DNA of 64,000 nucleotides, from positions 32,562,928 through 32,626,927 of the forward strand of contig CM036761.1 of NCBI GenBank assembly GCA_020796225.1. Reading direction: 5' to 3'. This document shows positions 1 to 10,495 of the stretch, one piece after another; positions within the stretch are counted from its first letter, which is position 1; every line of letters starts with the position of its first letter. The position numbers and the translations under genes were made by a program. The notes beneath the pieces are model-generated. The model was not told the DNA's origin, did not search any database, and was given only the letters and a program-made list of their open reading frames with translations. Origin of the DNA: Arion vulgaris. Taxonomy: Eukaryota; Mollusca; Gastropoda; Stylommatophora; Arionidae.

Positions 1-330
1 TTATCTTTGCTCTTTCACAGGATGCTGCCACGCCATCTAACCATCTTTTCCGTGGTCTTCCTCTTGCCTTCTTTCCCGATGTTCTGTTGTAGAAGACTCT
101 GTATACTGTGGAGTTTGGATGCATTCTTATTAAGTGGCCAAACCACTTCATTCTTTGTTTATCTATGTAATTCCATCACGGTTTTGTGCCAACTTTCTTT
201 CTTATGCTGATGTTGGTGATTCTGTCTTTCTTGTGTTGTTGGTAACTTTTCTCAGGCAACGCATTTCACATGTAGTTATTTTTGTGACTGCGCTTTGCTC
301 AATGTCCATGTTTGGCTAGGGTATAATAAC
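1..330 (-). mobile_element. LINE 3' tail, family L7 (truncated by window edge)
   Basis: Read on the minus strand this matches the other L7 copies (47890-48185 plus, 62095-62530 minus). The peptide pattern is a basic HxxHxxxR-like stretch, then 'GKKARGRPRKRWLDG', then SCxRAKITITQAT. Such Arg/Pro-rich tails lie downstream of the reverse transcriptase in many animal LINEs. No reverse transcriptase domain is present, and the window start removes the last part of the tail. Several stops and frame changes show it is dead. Family name is local to this window; assignment to a named clade is not possible by eye. Confidence 0.6.
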
Positions 331-566
331 ATTACAAAATCCGACATTATTTATTAATATTTGTAATTGAAAAATGAGACTTATGTTTGTCATACAATGT
401 GAGTTCTCATATATCCTTGCTTCACGGGAAAGATCAGTCTCAAATATTGCTTTAACCTCTGAATTTGAAGTAAGAAAATAAAACATAATAATACCACATA
501 AGAAGGGAAAACACTATTGGAAAACTTTTGATAGAAAAAGAAAACAATAATTATATATAATAATCT

Positions 567-831
567 CTCCCGAGTGGTTACCGGGGCCCAAATTTGGGGT
601 GTAAAGAAAAGAACCACTGTTACCTGCAACGCATGTCGTAAGAGGCGACTAAGAAGGTTTAGATAAAAGCTGATGTACATGTCCTAAACGTGTAGAAGTC
701 TATGAGTTTAGGGGCCTATCAAACCAATGTACAACGTATACACATTCTTGGCAAAAATCAAACATATCACAAAGAGTGATTTAAATTGGTCGTAAATAAC
801 GAACGCAAAGAAGAAGAAGAAGAAGAAGAAG
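567..831 (+). mobile_element. SINE-A1 copy with (GAA)n tail
   Basis: Full copy beginning 'CTCCCGAGTGGTTACCGGGG' and ending in a run of GAA triplets. It is flanked by a perfect 14-bp target duplication, ATATATAATAATCT, at 553-566 and 832-845, which proves retroposition. The body holds the family hallmark GTCGTAAGAGGCGACT, in which GTCG and CGAC can pair as a small hairpin. There is a CACAAAGAGTG block shortly before the tail. No canonical B box (GGTTCGANTCC) is visible, so tRNA origin is not evident. Open frames read through it are chance. Confidence 0.85.
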
Positions 832-1446
832 ATATATAATAATCTGAAACAGAATAAATTGTGGAAGAAGAAAGAGAGATTGCAGAGGGAGAAAAGTTAG
901 GAATAGTAGAAGATGATTAGGACGACAAATAAACGAATGAAAAAAACGCTTTTCACTCAACCGCCATCTTTGTTAAAAATTGTATTTCCTTTACCTTGTT
1001 TCCATTTCATTTACACTTGACTGTATTCGCTCCAGGACTTGCTTGGCAGTATTGTTGATGTCTTGCTTCGAGGCAAATCCTCTATTTGTCTTCCAACTTT
1101 AATAAATTTATGAGTGGTAGAAGTACAAACTTAATGTTTTAGTTTCTTCGTGTTAAAAGATTGACCTTATTGCACTGGTTGTCCTAATATAACTCAGACC
1201 ATCTTCACAGAAATGGTATGTCGCCTGAAGAGAGCATTGCAAAATGCACCAACTACTTATCCCTGCCAACATTCAGAGAGATCTTTAGAAACAGTGCACT
1301 TGTGAACCATTGTCAAGATTTGAACCCCCGAACTTTGGCTTGATATTTAACTGAATTAAAATACCAAAAGATAAATTGTTTCTTTCCAGGTAAAGCTGAT
1401 AATTGCAAACTGTTCTTGTGGTGGGGATGGATGTTATACTAAATAG
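832..1446. other. unannotated AT-rich stretch
   Basis: No coding pattern, repeat unit or inverted repeat recognised apart from the 14-bp duplication that ends the SINE to its left and the 8-bp duplication 1439-1446 that belongs to the MITE on its right. Confidence 0.5.
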
Positions 1447-1514
1447 CAGTGGTGGTTCGTGATCATTTTTGTGATGGGGCCCGGTCCCACCAGCCCTTAA
1501 TTACGAGCCCACTG
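1447..1514 (+). mobile_element. MITE-2, internally deleted 68-bp copy
   Basis: Starts CAGTGGTGGTTCGTGATC and ends in TTACGAGCCCACTG, the inverted ends of the MITE-2 family (CAGTGGCGGCTCGT termini). Flanks are CTAAATAG (1439-1446) and CTAACTAG (1515-1522), a 7/8 match, the 8-bp duplication length of hAT transposons. Compared with the 157-167 bp copies at 24444, 41075 and 50419, the centre is deleted. Confidence 0.7.
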
Positions 1515-1529
1515 CTAACTAGTATAATC

Positions 1530-1975
1530 ATTCTGTTGTGACTATGGTTGATGTGTAAAACTAATTAGTGTCAAGATTCTTGTTGTGACTATGGTTGATG
1601 TGTAAAACTAATTAGTGTCAAGATTCTTGTTGTGACTATGATTGATGTGTAAAACTAATTAGTGTCAAGATTCTTGTTGTGACTATGGTTGATGTGTAAA
1701 ACTAATTAGTGTCAAGATTCTTGTTGTGACTATGGTTGATGTGTAAAACTAATTAGTGTCAAGATTCTTGCTGTGACTATGGTTGATGTGTAAAACTAAT
1801 TAGTGTCAAGATTCTTGCTGTGACTATGGTTGATGTGTAAAACTAATTAGTGTCAAGATTCTTGTTGTGACTATGGTTGATGTGTAAAACTAATTAGTGT
1901 CAAGATTTTTTGTGACTATGGTTGATGTGTAAATCTAATTAGTGTCAAGATTCTTGTTGTGACTATGGTTTTCCT
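1530..1975. repeat. 47-bp minisatellite, about 9.5 units
   Basis: Tandem copies of a 47-bp unit containing GTGACTATGGTTGATGTGT and AAAACTAATTAGTGTCAAGA. Units are nearly identical, with single substitutions (GATTGATG, TTGCTGTG) and a small deletion in the eighth unit (AAGATTTTTTGTGAC). The array starts within about 10 bp of the MITE-2 copy. The unit length is not a multiple of three, so no long frame results. Confidence 0.95.
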
Positions 1976-2144
1976 TCTTGAACGCATATCGACACTTGTT
2001 AACCACTCTGTGTGATTTGTATGTGATCTGAGTCTAAAAGCGATTGTATGCTGTGCCAATTATGGGCCTACAAGAAGGTCAGCACATCCAATTTCTGCAA
2101 TGTTTTATATTTAATATTTTAAAATATTTTATAGCTACCCTAGA

Positions 2145-2470
2145 TTCTACATGGACTGCTAAAATGACCAATGTTGATGTGCTGAATGAGATCAAAACAC
2201 AGAGAAAGCTTATCATCAATATAAGAAAGAGGCAGTCATACTATTTCGGGCATGTGATGAGGAGGGAGGTTTAGAACATATTGTGACAACCGGTAAAATC
2301 GAGGGTATACGAGACAGAGGAAGACAAAGAGAGAACATTTTTGAATAGTCTGACTTCATGGCACGGTAGAGCTTCAACATCTGAGTTGATAGCAAATACC
2401 AACGACAAAGATTTGTGGAGATCCATGATCGCCTACGCTAGCCGGCACGGCACCTGATGATGAGATTCTA
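2145..2470 (+). mobile_element. LINE 3' tail, family L1
   Basis: Translation gives 'NEIKTQRKLIINIRKRQ', then YYFGHVMRR. After a frameshift it gives the tail SLTSWHGRASTSELIANTN...LWRSMIAYASRHGT followed by a stop and GATGATGA. This is the C-terminal end of a non-LTR retrotransposon protein. The same tail recurs at 25208 and 35583. The copy is 5'-truncated and broken by a stop at 2272. The (GAT)n end is shared by all three copies. Confidence 0.75.
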
Positions 2471-3035
2471 CATCAGTCAATTCTTACGATATGCCTTGTA
2501 GTTCGCAGTGGTACTATTCATTACTTCCCTTTTCTGGACCAGGCAACACACGTGTGGTTATATCCTACTGTCATTTTCATTACCAAGAAAACGATGTAAC
2601 ATTAAACCTAGACAAACCCTACATGGCATTATATTTCCAAATAATTGAATCGTAATCATTTACATTGGCTATTTTTGGACTGCAGACTTTTATTTCGGCA
2701 CAAACTTGAGCACACAACGTCCTTGCTACAGTCGTAAAGACGTAATCAGAATCGGCTATTGACGTGGGACGCCTGAAAAGAACAATAAATGTGAAACCGT
2801 GATTTGTTTAAGAGTTGTCTGTGGCTAGATAATAATTATCTTAATGGTAGTTTCTGATTAGCCAGACGTTCTTATTCTAGTACCATTCCTTTACATTTTA
2901 TTTTGTTTAATATAGATTGTCTTCTTTATAGTAAGCTTTTGGTAGTAGATGTGAACATTTATAAAGCGATTCGGGAGGAGATTTATTCTTTGAATCTGAA
3001 TTATATGAAGTATATTTTTGATACTGTACATTTCG
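2471..3035. other. unannotated AT-rich stretch
   Basis: Nothing recognised: no repeat family seen elsewhere in the window and no coding signal on either strand. Confidence 0.4.
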
Positions 3036-3965
3036 CTTGTCTCTTTCAGTGTCGTGTTTTTCTTAATTTGCTATTCTTCTGGTCTTCTTTATTTTGTTAT
3101 TGTTGCTTTATGTAGGTTGTTTTTTACATCTATTTTGGTAATGGTTTCCTTCTTCACTTGATGTTTTGACTTCCTTCTTTAGCCTAATTGGTGGCGTCAT
3201 ATTTTCATTATGTTTTGTCTTCCTTCTCATCTAATTTGTCTTTTACATTATGTTTTGTCTTCCTATTCTTTGTTTCCTTTTCACCTCTGGTGTATATTTT
3301 CATAATCTTTATCTTCTTCTCTTACCTAATTGGTGCTCATATTTTACTTTTATGTTTTATCTTCCTTTTTTAGCCTAATTATAACACTGTCATATGTTTG
3401 AAATCTATGTTTTGTCTTTTCACCTAATTTTATATTCTTCATTTTTTATCTTTCTTTTTCACCTAATTGGTGGCGTCATATTTTGCATTATGTTTTGACT
3501 TCCTTCATCACATTCTACTTTGTCTTTTACATATATGTTTTGTCTTCCGTCTTAACCCTCTGTTGTGTTTCCTTGTTCACCCCCTGGTGTATCTTTCTTC
3601 ATCACCATCTGTTGTCTCTACTACTTCCTATTGTTTTGACTTGATTCTTCATCTTTTATTTATATTTCCTTCCACACCATTTGTTTTATCCTACATTATA
3701 ACCACTCGTGTTAACTACGTTTGGCAATCTATGTCTTTATTTTTCACCCTATATTTTATTATATCTCTTCATCCTGTTTTATCTTTCTTTTTCACTTTAT
3801 GTTTTTATTCCTTCTTTATTCTGTTTGGTTTCATTTTCAACCCTCACTTTTATCGTTCTTCTTCTTTCTTGTTTGTCTTTCTTCTTCTCATTCTGTTTTG
3901 CATTCTTACTTCTCCAGCTTTATTTTTTACTTATTTCTTCACTATGTGGTTTTCTATTCACACAT
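3036..3965. repeat. T/C-rich low-complexity tract with degenerate internal repeats
   Basis: About 0.9 kb with very few purines on the plus strand. The phrases 'ACCTAATTGGTGGCGTCATA' and 'TTATGTTTTGTCTTCCTTC' recur, for example near 3182 and 3463, which suggests decayed tandem duplication. Overlapping long frames of Phe/Leu/Ser (195, 92 and 91 residues) exist only because a pyrimidine-rich strand lacks TAA, TAG and TGA. They should not be called genes despite looking like membrane proteins. Confidence 0.75.
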
Positions 3966-4157
3966 ATTATGTTCTACAGCACATAGCAAGCAATGATGAC
4001 CACTGTCTCATATATATACATATTGTTGCATCTCTCTGCTGTATACGAAGGTGATTGTAGATTCAAATTCTCTAACACAACCCTCTACCACAGGTAGGAC
4101 ATACATACCAGGTATGAACTGTTGGTAAAGATCTAACATAATGTATATGAAACTCTT

Positions 4158-4358
4158 TTTTTCCGATCCGAAGCACTTGAGCTTTCAGCTCTTCGGCTCG
4201 GTGCTGTGGACATCGTTATCCTTCGCTTCGGTGCCACGAACACCGTAAATCTGGAGAATCTGTGGCTTTTCTGCCAGCCCGTAGAATTGAACCGCACTCA
4301 CAGAGAGCTTGTCACCTTTCGTCCAACGCGCTACGAACACGCTGGGCAGGTGGGCATG
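4158..4358 (-). mobile_element. SINE-B (tRNA-derived), minus orientation
   Basis: On the minus strand the copy begins with a tRNA-like head: TAGCGCGTTGGAC (A box-like), then GGTTCAATTC (B box-like). The body carries two near-repeats of CTTCGG(C/T)TCGGTG and ends in poly-A after CGGATCGG. TGAAACTCTT at 4148-4157 is repeated at 4359-4368, a 10-bp target duplication. RNA polymerase III transcription is inferred from the boxes, not shown. Confidence 0.85.
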
Positions 4359-4683
4359 TGAAACTCTTAATACACATATTGACGTCCAGCTATTTAAGAA
4401 GATCAATTGTAAATGCGTTGAAGAACTTAATATTTTCAATATCCATTCTGAAACAGATCAAGCACTAAGGACGATGTTTTATTTTTTGTGCAAAAATGTC
4501 GATTCCAATCAATTATTTAAACATTTTTTTGACTGATCTCGCTTCAGTTGAGAAATCTTCTGATATATTCCATTGCATGAACTTTTTTTGTGTTTTTCTT
4601 GTGAAATATTTAACATTGTACATTTTTAAAAAAGCTGATATATTGAGGAAAAGGTTTTCTGTGTCGAAGAGCTAAAACCGTTT

Positions 4684-5036
4684 GAATTGTGATCCCAAAA
4701 ATCTTAGGTTTCAATTGTGATCCAAAAGTCTTAGGTTTCAATTGTGATCCAAAATTCGTAGGTTTCAATTGTGATCCAAAATTCTTAGGTTTCAATTGTG
4801 ATCCAAAATTCTTAGGTTTCAATTGTGATTCCAATAATTTTTTTAACATTTTGATGATCTCAGTTCAGTGGTCTTCTAATTTCCATTCAAATTTTAGGTT
4901 TTCATTGTGATTCAAAGTACGTTTCATATTGTGATCCAAAGATCTTAAGGTTTCAATTGTGATCCAAAATTCTTAGGTTTCAATTGTGATCCAAAAGTCT
5001 TAGGTTTCAATTGTGATCCAAAAGTCTTAGGTTTGA
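4684..5036. repeat. 27-bp minisatellite in two blocks
   Basis: Units of GTGATCCAAAATTCTTAGG plus TTTCAATT. About 5.5 units lie at 4684-4830 and about 5 at 4895-5036, separated by about 65 bp of degenerate sequence containing part-units. Because 27 is a multiple of three, both strands stay open (repeated QLKPKNFGS on minus, FNCDPKFLG on plus). These frames are artefacts of the repeat. Confidence 0.9.
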
Positions 5037-5298
5037 GTCGAGAGGTTTTATTTTCTCAAATCTCTAACATTGTTACCGGAGCTACTAAGCTCGTTTTTTA
5101 TGCAACACTTTATTCAGGTGGGAACCATTTATGCCGACAAGGTGGAGCCATATGGAAAAACTTGGCACAGTGCTGAAAATGTTTAGTGTAAAAAGCTATT
5201 TAAACTTTAGATATCGCAAATTGTTTTAAAATAAATATAACGTACTATTTTTAAAAATACTAATGAGACAAAAAGAGTCTAACCATTTTATTCTAAAA

Positions 5299-6055
5299 CA
5301 GTGGTTCTCAACCTAAAAAGCTAGATCCCCTCGCTCCTTGGAGGTGTGAGGCTTTATCACAGGAGCTGTGAAATGTTATGGGTATTTTGTTGCTTTCTGT
5401 TTTAAATTTCTTTTAATAACTTTTAATCATCGTCATCATCAAATAGCTTGTCCTGAGCAGAACGTTGCAACCCCCCCAACGGTTCTCCTGAATTACTCTC
5501 TTTCATAGGCCAGATGTCCTGCCTCTGCAGCCGTCATATTCAAACCATCATATACATCCTGAATCCATCTTCTCCTGGTCTTCCTTTTCTTCTCACTGCT
5601 GGTTTGCCTCCTTCGATGATGGTCTTCTCCAGCCCTTCATGTCTTTTTATATGTCCAAAATATCTCAATTTTCTCTTTCTTATTTGTAACATCAGCCAGT
5701 TAACTTTTAATACTCATTTGTTATTGTCGGTTAAAACAAGTTTTTCCTTTAAAACTGTAAGTTCAAATTGAATTCCAAAAAATAACTAGAAACATGATTG
5801 ATTTCCACTCATATTAACATTTTTCTCAAATTAAAAAAATAGACTTTGATAAGAAATATTTCTCCCTGCCTATGTTAATGTGTTTAATGAAATGTGGCTC
5901 CGAGTGAGAAACATCTTTTTCGTTTGCTCTTTTGAAATTTCACGTAATTTAGAGAAAGGACGGGGGTAGAATGAGTCAAAAGGAAATTGGGGGTGGAATG
6001 CGAATGTAGTTTCATCTTCAAGGTGGCACTAGCGTGAACAGTTTAAGACCCGCTG
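5299..6055. mobile_element. possible old hAT-type element (TIRs only)
   Basis: Left end CAGTGGTTCTCAACCT is the typical start of many animal hAT elements. The reverse complement of the sequence ending at 6055 reads CAGCGGGTCTTAAACTG, a plausible partner. The flanking octamers (TTCTAAAA and TCCAAGAG) agree at only half their positions, so the pairing is uncertain. A LINE L2 tail (5435-5695) lies inside. No transposase code is recognisable. Confidence 0.3.
5435..5695 (-). mobile_element. LINE 3' tail, family L2
   Basis: On the minus strand one frame reads KRKLRYFGHIKRHEGLEKTI, then GRPRRRWIQDVYDGLNMTAA, then EAGHLAYERE, ending near a (GAT)n run (CATCATC on plus). This is the LINE C-terminal tail signature. 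The frame is unusually well preserved, with one stop after YERE. Related copies are at 23295-23572 and 58145-58350. No reverse transcriptase is present. Confidence 0.75.
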
Positions 6056-6387
6056 TCCAAGAGTGAGGAGTGATGGAGAATAACTAACTTTACAAATAGT
6101 AGAAATTAGCAGATGCTAAAACACGTTGAGAGAAAATGATAAACAATTTACTTTATTTGTAAATCATGCAACATCCGGATGTTATGATAAATTCTTCAAG
6201 ATCGGTCTTGTCTATGTATGAAAACGACAGTGTCAATGTGCTGTAATTATTCATGGGGTGGGAAGGCAAAGTAGCATGGCTTTGGCTAAGAAATCGCGCT
6301 ACAAATCTTTATTTCTTTTCTACAGTAGAATAAATGTGTTATCCCTTTCTTTGTATAGAACGACTTACTATATATATATATACTGGT
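6056..6387. other. unannotated stretch
   Basis: Nothing recognised beyond a short TATATATATATA run near 6371. Confidence 0.4.
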
Positions 6388-6636
6388 GTGTTGTTGGGGC
6401 CCCCAGGGGAGTAACGAATAGAAATACTGCGACCTACAAGGCATGTCGTAAGTGGCGGCTAGGGTAGGGGCCTAGGAAGCTATCCTAGTAAATAAACAAC
6501 GTCGAAGAAGTAGGATATGCGTGCCTACTTGTAGGCGCATAACTGGCACAACGTAAACTCGCTCCTATACTCAGATCACATACAAATCACAATGAATGGT
6601 TTAACAAGTGGTCGATATGGAGTGTTCGAAGAAAAA
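6388..6636 (+). mobile_element. SINE-A2 copy
   Basis: Contains the A2 hallmarks in order: GGGGCCC head, GCGACCTACAAGGCATGTCG, AGCTATCCTAGTAAATAAA, GCCTACTTGTAGGCGCATAAC (self-complementary GCCTAC/GTAGGC), GGCTCAGATCAC-like, AAGTGGTCGATATGGAG, then GAAGAAAAA. The tail runs straight into a TA microsatellite, which may have grown from it. Boundaries are approximate because no clear target duplication was found. Confidence 0.7.
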
Positions 6637-6645
6637 ATATATATG

Positions 6646-6712
<67 letters not shown>

Positions 6713-6714
6713 TT

Positions 6715-6790
<76 letters not shown>

Positions 6791-6800
6791 GATATATCAT
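6637..6800. repeat. (TA)n microsatellite, about 165 bp
   Basis: Nearly pure TA dinucleotide with three small interruptions (ATAATATATATTTATA). The Tyr-Ile repeat frame across it is not a gene. Confidence 0.98.
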
Positions 6801-7164
6801 TTAACTTGATATTTTCTTGACACAATGTTGGTTGTGTAGTATTAATTGAATGTAATCGAACTGTATTAGCTCAGGGCGTTCTAGTAAGCTTGTGGTCCCT
6901 CTTTGCTTTTTGAAAATGTTCAGATCACTTTCAGTAGCTTCGGCTACGATTTAAAGATATTCTACTGCACCTGCAATTGTCTACCATAAACAGTAAAGTG
7001 CAAATGCATCTTCCAACACAAGGCTTTCGATGCGTGAAACTATTTTAATAAGTTATGTGATGATGTATGTCCTCTTGTGCGTTCACATAAATGTTTCCAT
7101 GGAAGCGGGAAAAGTTCATGTATAATGTATACTTTAGTTTGTTTACTACGCGGAAATGGAGAAG

Positions 7165-7345
7165 ACGAGCCTAGGCTGTACCGTGCTATGATACAGAGAG
7201 GTGGCCGCATCAGGCGGAATCGTAAGGTGCGTCATAAGCAGCGAAAACAAAATCACAATTGAAGGTTATCCTAAAGAAAAACATTTAAGGGGCGGCATTT
7301 TGAAGACTGGCATCATACTGAAAAAATATACCGCACGGGCCTGAG
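7165..7345 (-). mobile_element. relative of the MITE-3 element
   Basis: Shares with 54849-55047 (opposite strand) a GTGCTATGATACAGAGAGG block, GGCGGCATTTTGAAGACT and CATCATACTGAAAAAATAT. The outer ends CCTAGGCTGT and ACGGGCCTGA resemble that element's CCAGGGCTGT termini. No target duplication is evident. The mostly open 61-residue frame here is not convincing as a gene. Confidence 0.45.
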
Positions 7346-7838
7346 ACGAGATTCAGATCATATTTTGATTGCGGGCTCTATGTATAGAAATATTAACTTC
7401 TGATAAATGTTTAAGTTATAGAAAGTTAGCAACAGACAATCCATATATTTCCAGCAAACATGTACAATACACATGCTAATATGAAGACAACTAATCAATC
7501 ATTTATCAGGGACAAAAATTTGTATATCTGTGGAAAATGGGGAGATATTATAACGTATCGACTTCCATGTCCGTACATCCATCTCCAACACGATGTTTTC
7601 TGTGGGAATCTTTTTCATAACAAGTGCGTCCCTATTATCCATCGTATGATAAACACTCTTTAATGATTACAGGTGATTGTTTACAGTAGAATTGTGACAG
7701 AGTTGTTCAAAAGATAAATTACCGACATCTGACTACATTCAGTTTAGTTTATATTAGTCTCTAAAATGCAATTAATAATACAACTTAGCACTAGTTATCC
7801 AATAAATCTGTTAAATACTATTTATCAATCCAACAATT
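7346..7838. other. unannotated stretch
   Basis: Unique AT-rich DNA with no recognised repeat or coding signal. A 67-residue frame at 7460-7663 has no supporting features. Confidence 0.4.
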
Positions 7839-7847
7839 ATGCAGCGA

Positions 7848-8061
7848 GATTTTTTTATATTTTGTTTTCGATCCAAAAGAACTTGAGCTTTCAGCTATTC
7901 GGCTCAGTGTCTTGGACATCGTAACCCGTCGGTTCGGTGCCCCGAACATCGTAAATCTGGAGAACCTGTGGCTTTTCTGCCAGCCTGCGGAATTGAACCG
8001 TTCTCACAGAATGCTTGTCACCCGTTGTCCAACGCGCTACGAACACACTTGGCAGGCGGTC
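7848..8061 (-). mobile_element. SINE-B (tRNA-derived), minus orientation
   Basis: Same layout as the copy at 4158: on the minus strand a GCGCGTTGGAC head, GGTTCAATTC, the CCACAGGTTCTCCAGATTTA body and a terminal A-rich run. Target duplication ATGCAGCGA lies at 7839-7847 and 8062-8070 (9 bp perfect). Confidence 0.85.
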
Positions 8062-8254
8062 ATGCAGCGATTAAAAATCGAGTACTAAGTAACGAGCATT
8101 TGCTCCAAAAGTAACGAACAAATGCTAATAATTTAAAGTAACTTGAAACACATCACTAGCTGTTATTTGCTTGTGTTCAATGATAAAACGAACATTCTGT
8201 TGACAGTTTAGAAATTCTAAAAGCAAATTAGATCAGATAGTAAGAGAAAAAAAC

Positions 8255-8425
8255 AAGTGTGTGTCTGTAGGTTAAGCGCTAGTGAGCTTGATCACAACCC
8301 AGGCATATCTGGATCAAACTCCGCGACGGGCAATTTTGAAGCACATTCGTTTCCGCGGAATTTTACAGAACTTAGAAATATACTTTACCGTTCAGAAAGC
8401 ACTAGCAAACTACTGAACGTGTAAC
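8255..8425 (+). mobile_element. SINE-C-like element with a different tRNA-like head
   Basis: The downstream part, GTTCAGAAAGCACTAGCAAA plus CTACTGAACGTG, matches the body of SINE-C (51105, 56157). The head AGGTTAAGCGCTAGTGAGC followed by GGATCAAACTCC looks like A and B boxes of another tRNA type. This suggests a shared SINE core under two heads. Boundaries are approximate and the copy is diverged. Confidence 0.4.
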
Positions 8426-8758
8426 TAGTGGTTAGAAAATCGACGACTCGTTTACTGCGATTGATTGCTAAGTCCAATAAAGGATAAGCCACGATTAACC
8501 GAACAACAAAAAAAGGATCATACACGACTGTTACATTTCAGATTAGGAAAATAAATAATAACATATATATCAAATTCAAAAGCAAATAATGAACATATTT
8601 AAACGCAACATTTATTCTGAACTCAAACTTGCACTACCAATAAACACTCAATCGCGTATTATCTAGCTATTCTTATTGAACCTGTAAATATCTGTCCAGA
8701 AATTGGAAGTTGAGAACCGTTGAATTCTATCTAGAATTAACTAGAGGCTATAACAACA
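8426..8758. other. unannotated stretch
   Basis: Nothing recognised in this AT-rich interval. Confidence 0.4.
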
Positions 8759-8766
8759 ATTTAAAT

Positions 8767-9444
8767 CAGGGTTTCCCAAAGTGGGCGGTGTTGCCCCCCA
8801 GTGAGCGCTGAAGCGTTCTAGGATGGCGATAGTGGGTTCAGTAGAATTTGGGGGTGTTCACGCTATTGTGGTTTGGTGACTACTTTTTTTTTTTTTTTTC
8901 TCGATCCAGAAGCACTTGAGCTGCAAGCTCTTCGGCTCGGTGTCATGGACATCGTAACCCTTCGGTTCGGTGCCACGAACACCGTAAATCTGGGGAACCT
9001 GTAGCTTTTCTGCCAGTCCGCGGAGTTGAACCAACACATACAGAGGACCTGTCACCCGTAGTCCAACGCGCTACGAACACGCTGGGCACGCGTGCTCGGT
9101 GACTCCTTAAAGAAGAAATTAATCATATATATTCTTTTAAAAAATTATTTTCGTGATTTTGCTATTGAATAATCATTTAAAATTTGAATTCTGCATTTTA
9201 ATTCATTTTATGTTCGCCTTACACGATCCATATTTTTCATCAATTTTCTATTTCATGCATATACTCATTTGAAAGTTGACCATGTATGACAGAAATAATC
9301 AACTTTCTTTGTCAAAGAGAAAAGAGAAAATATATAAAATATACATTGGGGGGCGTTGGCAGACTGTTATAATGTGGAGTGGGGCGTAACAAAGTTTATG
9401 TTATGCAAAGTGGGCGGTGGGTCGAGAAAGTTTGGGAATGTATA
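8767..9444 (+). mobile_element. MITE-1 (hAT-type) carrying a nested SINE-B
   Basis: Left end CAGGGTTTCCCAAAGTGGGC; right end AAGTGGGCGGTGG...AGTTTGGGAATGTATA. Perfect 8-bp duplication ATTTAAAT at 8759-8766 and 9445-9452. About 460 bp of MITE sequence is interrupted by the SINE at 8884-9097. The body matches copies at 39394, 45707 and 63437 (shared TTTCGTGATTTTGC, CCATGTATGACA and GAGAAAATA blocks). It has no coding capacity and was presumably mobilised by a hAT transposase supplied elsewhere. Confidence 0.85.
8884..9097 (-). mobile_element. SINE-B inserted in MITE-1
   Basis: Minus-strand tRNA-like head (CGCGTTGGACTACGGGTGAC), B box-like GGTTCAACTCC, body as in other SINE-B copies, and a poly-A seen as a T run at 8884-8899. 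GGTGACTAC (8875-8883) and GGTGACTCC (9098-9106) form an 8/9 target duplication. Both lie within MITE-1, so the SINE landed after the MITE did. Confidence 0.85.
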
Positions 9445-9768
9445 ATTTAAATTGTTGTCGGAAAAGATCAAGGGAAGTAGTCGATATATATCGTATCTCA
9501 TAAAAAATGCTCGATTATCTGTTCTTGTAAGAGTTTTAAAATAACATAAACGTTAACGTAAACTGTCCTCAACACAGAACAATACCAATCTTCAGTGGAG
9601 ACATTTTAATAGATTATGAATTGCAGATTTAAAGCCATTTAGCATGAACGTTATCAAACAGGCGCCAGCACGTATTGATGAAAAAAAGCAAATTTTACCA
9701 CGAGGCCCTAGGTTTTGTATGATAACAAAATAAAACACAAATTTTACAAACAAAATGTTTTCGATTTA

Positions 9769-9999
9769 AAAGTTAATTGAATATCCTTTGCAAGACTTTG
9801 CGAATCAACCCCAGCTTTTTAACGCTATTTGTGATTTTTCTAGGCATTTTTACGTTAAGTAGTTTGCCCTTGCTTTCTGAACGGGTGGTGCCATCGTCCT
9901 TTGTTAAAATCCACGCGAAACAATTTGCAATCAAACTGTCCGCTCAGAACGTCGGGGTTAATAGACCGAGTCACTAACCCCTAGGCCACAGACGCCACC
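9769..9999 (-). mobile_element. SINE-C (tRNA-derived)
   Basis: Minus strand: GGCGTCTGTGGCCTAGGGGT head (A box-like), tRNA-type middle TCGGTCTATTAACCCCGACG. The family's B box GAGTTCGAATC is absent here through a short deletion after GTTCTGAG. The body continues GCGTGGATTTT and ACCACCCGTTCAGAAAGCAA. Perfect 12-bp target duplication GTTTTCGATTTA at 9757-9768 and 10000-10011. Confidence 0.85.
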
Positions 10000-10011
10000 G
10001 TTTTCGATTTA

Positions 10012-10495
10012 CTGCGAACACATTTAGAGATAACACTAGACAAATCAATTTCTCTAAGCAAATTACATTCAATGGTCATTATGGTGTGATTATTTAGACG
10101 ATCTTGTCTCAGCATGTTCCTTAACTCACTGTTTTACGCTTTAATGTGGAAAAAGAAAAGAAAGCGTTCTGCGATTGCAAGAGTTCTATAATTCGTTCCA
10201 TAAAATGCTCATTATTCATGTTTCCAGCTTACTAATCTTCGAAACTAGTCCTTAAGCCTGACTACGACACTCTACCCTTTTCCCATGTTATTTGAGATGT
10301 TATCCAAAACTTGTTTGATAGTTTTACAAGCTAAAAATTTTCTCCTCTAGGCGCATGGCCTCCAGAAACGCGGGACCCGTAGCATTTGTTACTTATGCCA
10401 TAGAGCTAATCCGATACTGCATGTATTGTCGTAAGTTTCGGCTAGTCATATATTCATGTGATGTGTCAAGGTTCTACTAAGTATTTATTCCTATC
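10012..10495. other. unannotated stretch
   Basis: No repeat family or coding signal recognised. Confidence 0.4.

Noticed and set aside
3467..4054. 195-codon multi-pass membrane protein
   Set aside because: T/C-rich low-complexity DNA gives Phe/Leu/Ser frames by composition; three overlapping frames are similarly open.
4158..4358. Functional tRNA gene (A and B boxes on minus)
   Set aside because: The head is followed by a SINE body, poly-A and target duplication; eight similar copies occur. No cloverleaf with intact acceptor stem was seen.
6592..6804. 70-codon Tyr-Ile repeat protein
   Set aside because: Translation of a TA microsatellite.
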